Below, piece after piece: positions 61,584 through 64,000 of a stretch of 64,000 bases of DNA (its first letter is position 1; each line of letters starts with the position of its first letter). The stretch spans positions 62,001-126,000 of the forward strand of contig CAMCVL010000002.1 of assembly GCA_945881985.1 (NCBI GenBank), written 5' to 3'. The notes under the pieces are model-generated. The model saw only the letters and a program-made list of their open reading frames with translations. It was not told where the DNA came from and ran no database searches. Both the position numbers and the translations under genes were made by a program. The stretch comes from Rickettsia typhi. Lineage in GTDB: Bacteria; Pseudomonadota; Alphaproteobacteria; Rickettsiales; Deianiraeaceae.

Positions 61584-62060
61584 TTATCTCCCTTGATGTT
61601 TTCCCAAAGGTTCATCCTTTGATGTTCTTTGTCTTTTATTGCCACCATTACCCTTATCATCCTGTTCATTTTGTTCTTCGTTTTGTTGTGTGATTTTTTG
61701 CTGACTATTGAGCTCTGGCCTTTCTCTTTTTCCTAGAGTTGTGTTTTGGTAACCAAGTTTGCTTTTATTACCTTGCGTGCCTTCTGGTGCAACATTTAAG
61801 GCGACTCCCCCATGTTTTTCCTCTTCTTGCAATGGTTGATTTACAGTTTGTTGATTTACAGCAGCGTTAAGACGCAGTGTTTTGTAGAGAATTTTAAATT
61901 CCTTTACAATTGCTTTTTTTACATTGTCATTTTCTTTGCTTAGTATATCTTGTAGTAGTTCTTCAAATGTCTCTTTTGCATCATGGGTTTCAGTGTTCAT
62001 AAAGATGCGTCTCCATGCACCCTCCTCAGTATTTTGTGTAAGTTTTGCTTTATCCTCCAT
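61584..62060 (-). CDS. Hypothetical polar protein with basic C-terminus; 5' end uncertain
   Basis: 158-aa ORF; frame continues open ~50 codons upstream of the ATG. Confidence 0.5.
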   Translation of the reverse strand: MEDKAKLTQNTEEGAWRRIFMNTETHDAKETFEELLQDILSKENDNVKKAIVKEFKILYKTLRLNAAVNQQTVNQPLQEEEKHGGVALNVAPEGTQGNKSKLGYQNTTLGKRERPELNSQQKITQQNEEQNEQDDKGNGGNKRQRTSKDEPLGKHQGR

Positions 62061-62362
62061 GTCGTCTGCAAAGCTTTGTAAGCTAGCCTTTTCTATATTG
62101 ACCTGTTTAAATTTTAATTGTGATTCTATTTCTGTTTTTGCCGTCTGTACTAATTTTGGCGGTAGCTTCGGTCGATCTGCAGGATTTGTAATGTCGGGGT
62201 TGTATCTTCAATTTAAAAATTAATATATAGCAAAATATTTATTTCTTATGCTTACCTTCTACTTGGGGACTACTGAGAAAAAGAAAGCACAATCCAATGT
62301 TACTGGTTAAAGTTATACAAAATCATTTGTAAAAAGATAATGTAAGTTCACTTTAGCAATCT

Positions 62363-62764
62363 TTATTTAATTGATTTGGTATTGTTTTGCAAATCAATAG
62401 CAGAGCCAATGCACCATCCATAATAGGTATCGCCAATTTGTTTTATGTAGGAAGATGAAAAACCTCTGGCAGTACACTCGCTTTGCAGATTGGATTTTAA
62501 AGATACACTGCTAATAAAAAACACACCAAAAGGTAGCAAGATTGGCGTTAGCAAAAGTCTTATTGTGCGTGATTTGTCTTTTAAAATCACATCGGGTTCC
62601 CTGCCGTAGTACAAATTACACTCGGGGTCGTAATCTTTTGCAAGTTCTTTGTTTTTTGCCTCGCAAATTTCCAGCTGTTTAGGTGTAAATTTTTTACCGC
62701 CGCAAGAATTTAAAAACAACAAGCAGGCACACAAAAAAATACTAAAACTTTGTTTAACGGTCAT
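62363..62764 (-). CDS. Putative lipoprotein
   Basis: FSIFLCACLLFLNSCGG lipobox. Confidence 0.7.
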   Translation of the reverse strand: MTVKQSFSIFLCACLLFLNSCGGKKFTPKQLEICEAKNKELAKDYDPECNLYYGREPDVILKDKSRTIRLLLTPILLPFGVFFISSVSLKSNLQSECTARGFSSSYIKQIGDTYYGWCIGSAIDLQNNTKSIK

Positions 62765-62847
62765 AATGTTTTTAAAAAATATAGCAAATAAAACTTACAA
62801 CAGGGTAATGGCAAAATCTAAAAAATGTCATTTTATGGCATAAATAT

Positions 62848-63948
62848 TTATGTTATATCAATAATGCCGCCGCCGCATAGCCTTGTACCGATGTAAAAAA
62901 CGCAGGCTTGCCCGGGGGAAATTGCCCTCGCCGGTGTTGTAAGTTTTACGGCGTAGCTGCCACCATCGTCCAGCCTTGTTAAAAAGCCGCCAATAAGCTC
63001 TGCTTGGCTTGACCTAAGCCTTAGCTTAAGCTCCTTGCCTTTTAGCTCGGTATCAAAATCAGCTAAAAAGTTGACATCTTTAATAATAAACTCGCTTTTG
63101 TAAAGATGCTTAACCGTGCCAGCGTAAATTATATTTGTATTTTTGTCTATCTTAACAACAAACAAGGGCTCGGGGCGTGCAATGCCAAGCCCCCGCCTTT
63201 GCCCTATTGTGTAGCCGGCAATACCTGCGTGCTCGCCAATTTTTGCACCGCTTTCAATATCCACAATATCGCCGCCTACAAAGCCTTTGTCGCTATGTTT
63301 TTTAATCACGCTTGCATAGTCGCCGTTTGGCACAAAACAAATATCCTGACTATCTGGTTTTAAGGACACGCCCAGCCCATAGTCTAAAGCAATTTGCCGT
63401 GTTTGCTCCTTGTTAAGCTGCCCTAGGGGAAACTGACAAAACTCAAGCTGCTCCTCTGTTGTAGCATATAAAAAATAGCTTTGGTCTTTTTTAGGGTCAA
63501 GTCCACGATGCAGCTGAGCCTTGCCATCCACGATAATTTTTGTAACATAATGCCCTGTTGCCAAAAATTTTGCCCCAAGCTGTTTTGCAAAATTATATAG
63601 ATCTTTAAATTTAACACTTTGATTGCAAGACACACATGGTATAGGAGTGTATCCGTTAAGATAGCTATCCACAAATTTGTCAATCACCTGCTCCTTAAAA
63701 ATGCTCTCGTAATTTAACACATAATGCCTAAAGCCAATTTTTTTTGCCACTTGGGCCGCATCGTCAATGTCCCTACTGGCACAGCAAGTTTTTTGCTTAA
63801 GCCCACTAACATCGCCGTAGTCGTAAAGCTGCATGGTAACGCCAATTACCTCGTAGCCTTGGCTATGTAGCATTGCCGCCACAACAGAGCTGTCCACCCC
63901 GCCAGACATTGCAACCACAACCCTGCCTTTGCCGCTATTGTTAGCCAT
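62848..63948 (-). CDS. mnmA: tRNA-specific 2-thiouridylase MnmA
   Basis: VVVAMSGGVDSSVVAAML...TPIPCVSCNQSVKF...DSQDICFV...GQRRGLGI. Confidence 0.97.
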   Translation of the reverse strand: MANNSGKGRVVVAMSGGVDSSVVAAMLHSQGYEVIGVTMQLYDYGDVSGLKQKTCCASRDIDDAAQVAKKIGFRHYVLNYESIFKEQVIDKFVDSYLNGYTPIPCVSCNQSVKFKDLYNFAKQLGAKFLATGHYVTKIIVDGKAQLHRGLDPKKDQSYFLYATTEEQLEFCQFPLGQLNKEQTRQIALDYGLGVSLKPDSQDICFVPNGDYASVIKKHSDKGFVGGDIVDIESGAKIGEHAGIAGYTIGQRRGLGIARPEPLFVVKIDKNTNIIYAGTVKHLYKSEFIIKDVNFLADFDTELKGKELKLRLRSSQAELIGGFLTRLDDGGSYAVKLTTPARAISPGQACVFYIGTRLCGGGIIDIT

Positions 63949-64000
63949 AAAAATACACAATTATATCAAAGAGTTAATAACCGAGTTAAGCACATAAACA

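Overview
AT-rich bacterial chromosomal window, most likely from an alphaproteobacterium of the Rickettsiales. This placement is inferred from an NDUFA12-like protein, PpdK, a divergent CcmA-like protein, scattered housekeeping operons, and his/arg/pur/pyr biosynthesis genes reminiscent of the Deianiraea-type lineage; it was not tested. Most of the window is housekeeping: ppdK, rpmI-rplT-rplS, phr, thiD, prmC, recA, rpmA, iscU, dnaG, ctp, secE, hisH, purD, grpE, hisB, cutA-like, zapE, pyrF, eno, mtaB, argG, groEL, rpe, pth, rnd, ribF, rlmE, a YggS-family gene, sppA, miaA and mnmA, plus tRNA-Ala(TGC), tRNA-Lys(TTT) and tRNA-Gln(TTG). The most unusual features are: (1) a ~1960-aa membrane protein with a canonical IQ (calmodulin-binding-like) motif, long acidic tracts, several TM helices and an N-terminal His-Asp-Gln-Cys arrangement resembling CE-clan (Ulp1/YopJ-like) proteases; (2) a CcmA-like protein that appears to have lost Walker A, signature and Walker B motifs; (3) several families of intergenic palindromic/MITE-like elements, including a 329-bp element with perfect 27-bp terminal inverted repeats and two elements whose ends coincide with a neighbouring stop codon; (4) a TonB-like protein with a degenerate FxxAxYN repeat linker; (5) a Panacea-domain antitoxin candidate next to a small TM protein; (6) a fused DNA methyltransferase/Mrr-like endonuclease. 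All homology calls come from reading motifs by eye; no searches were run.
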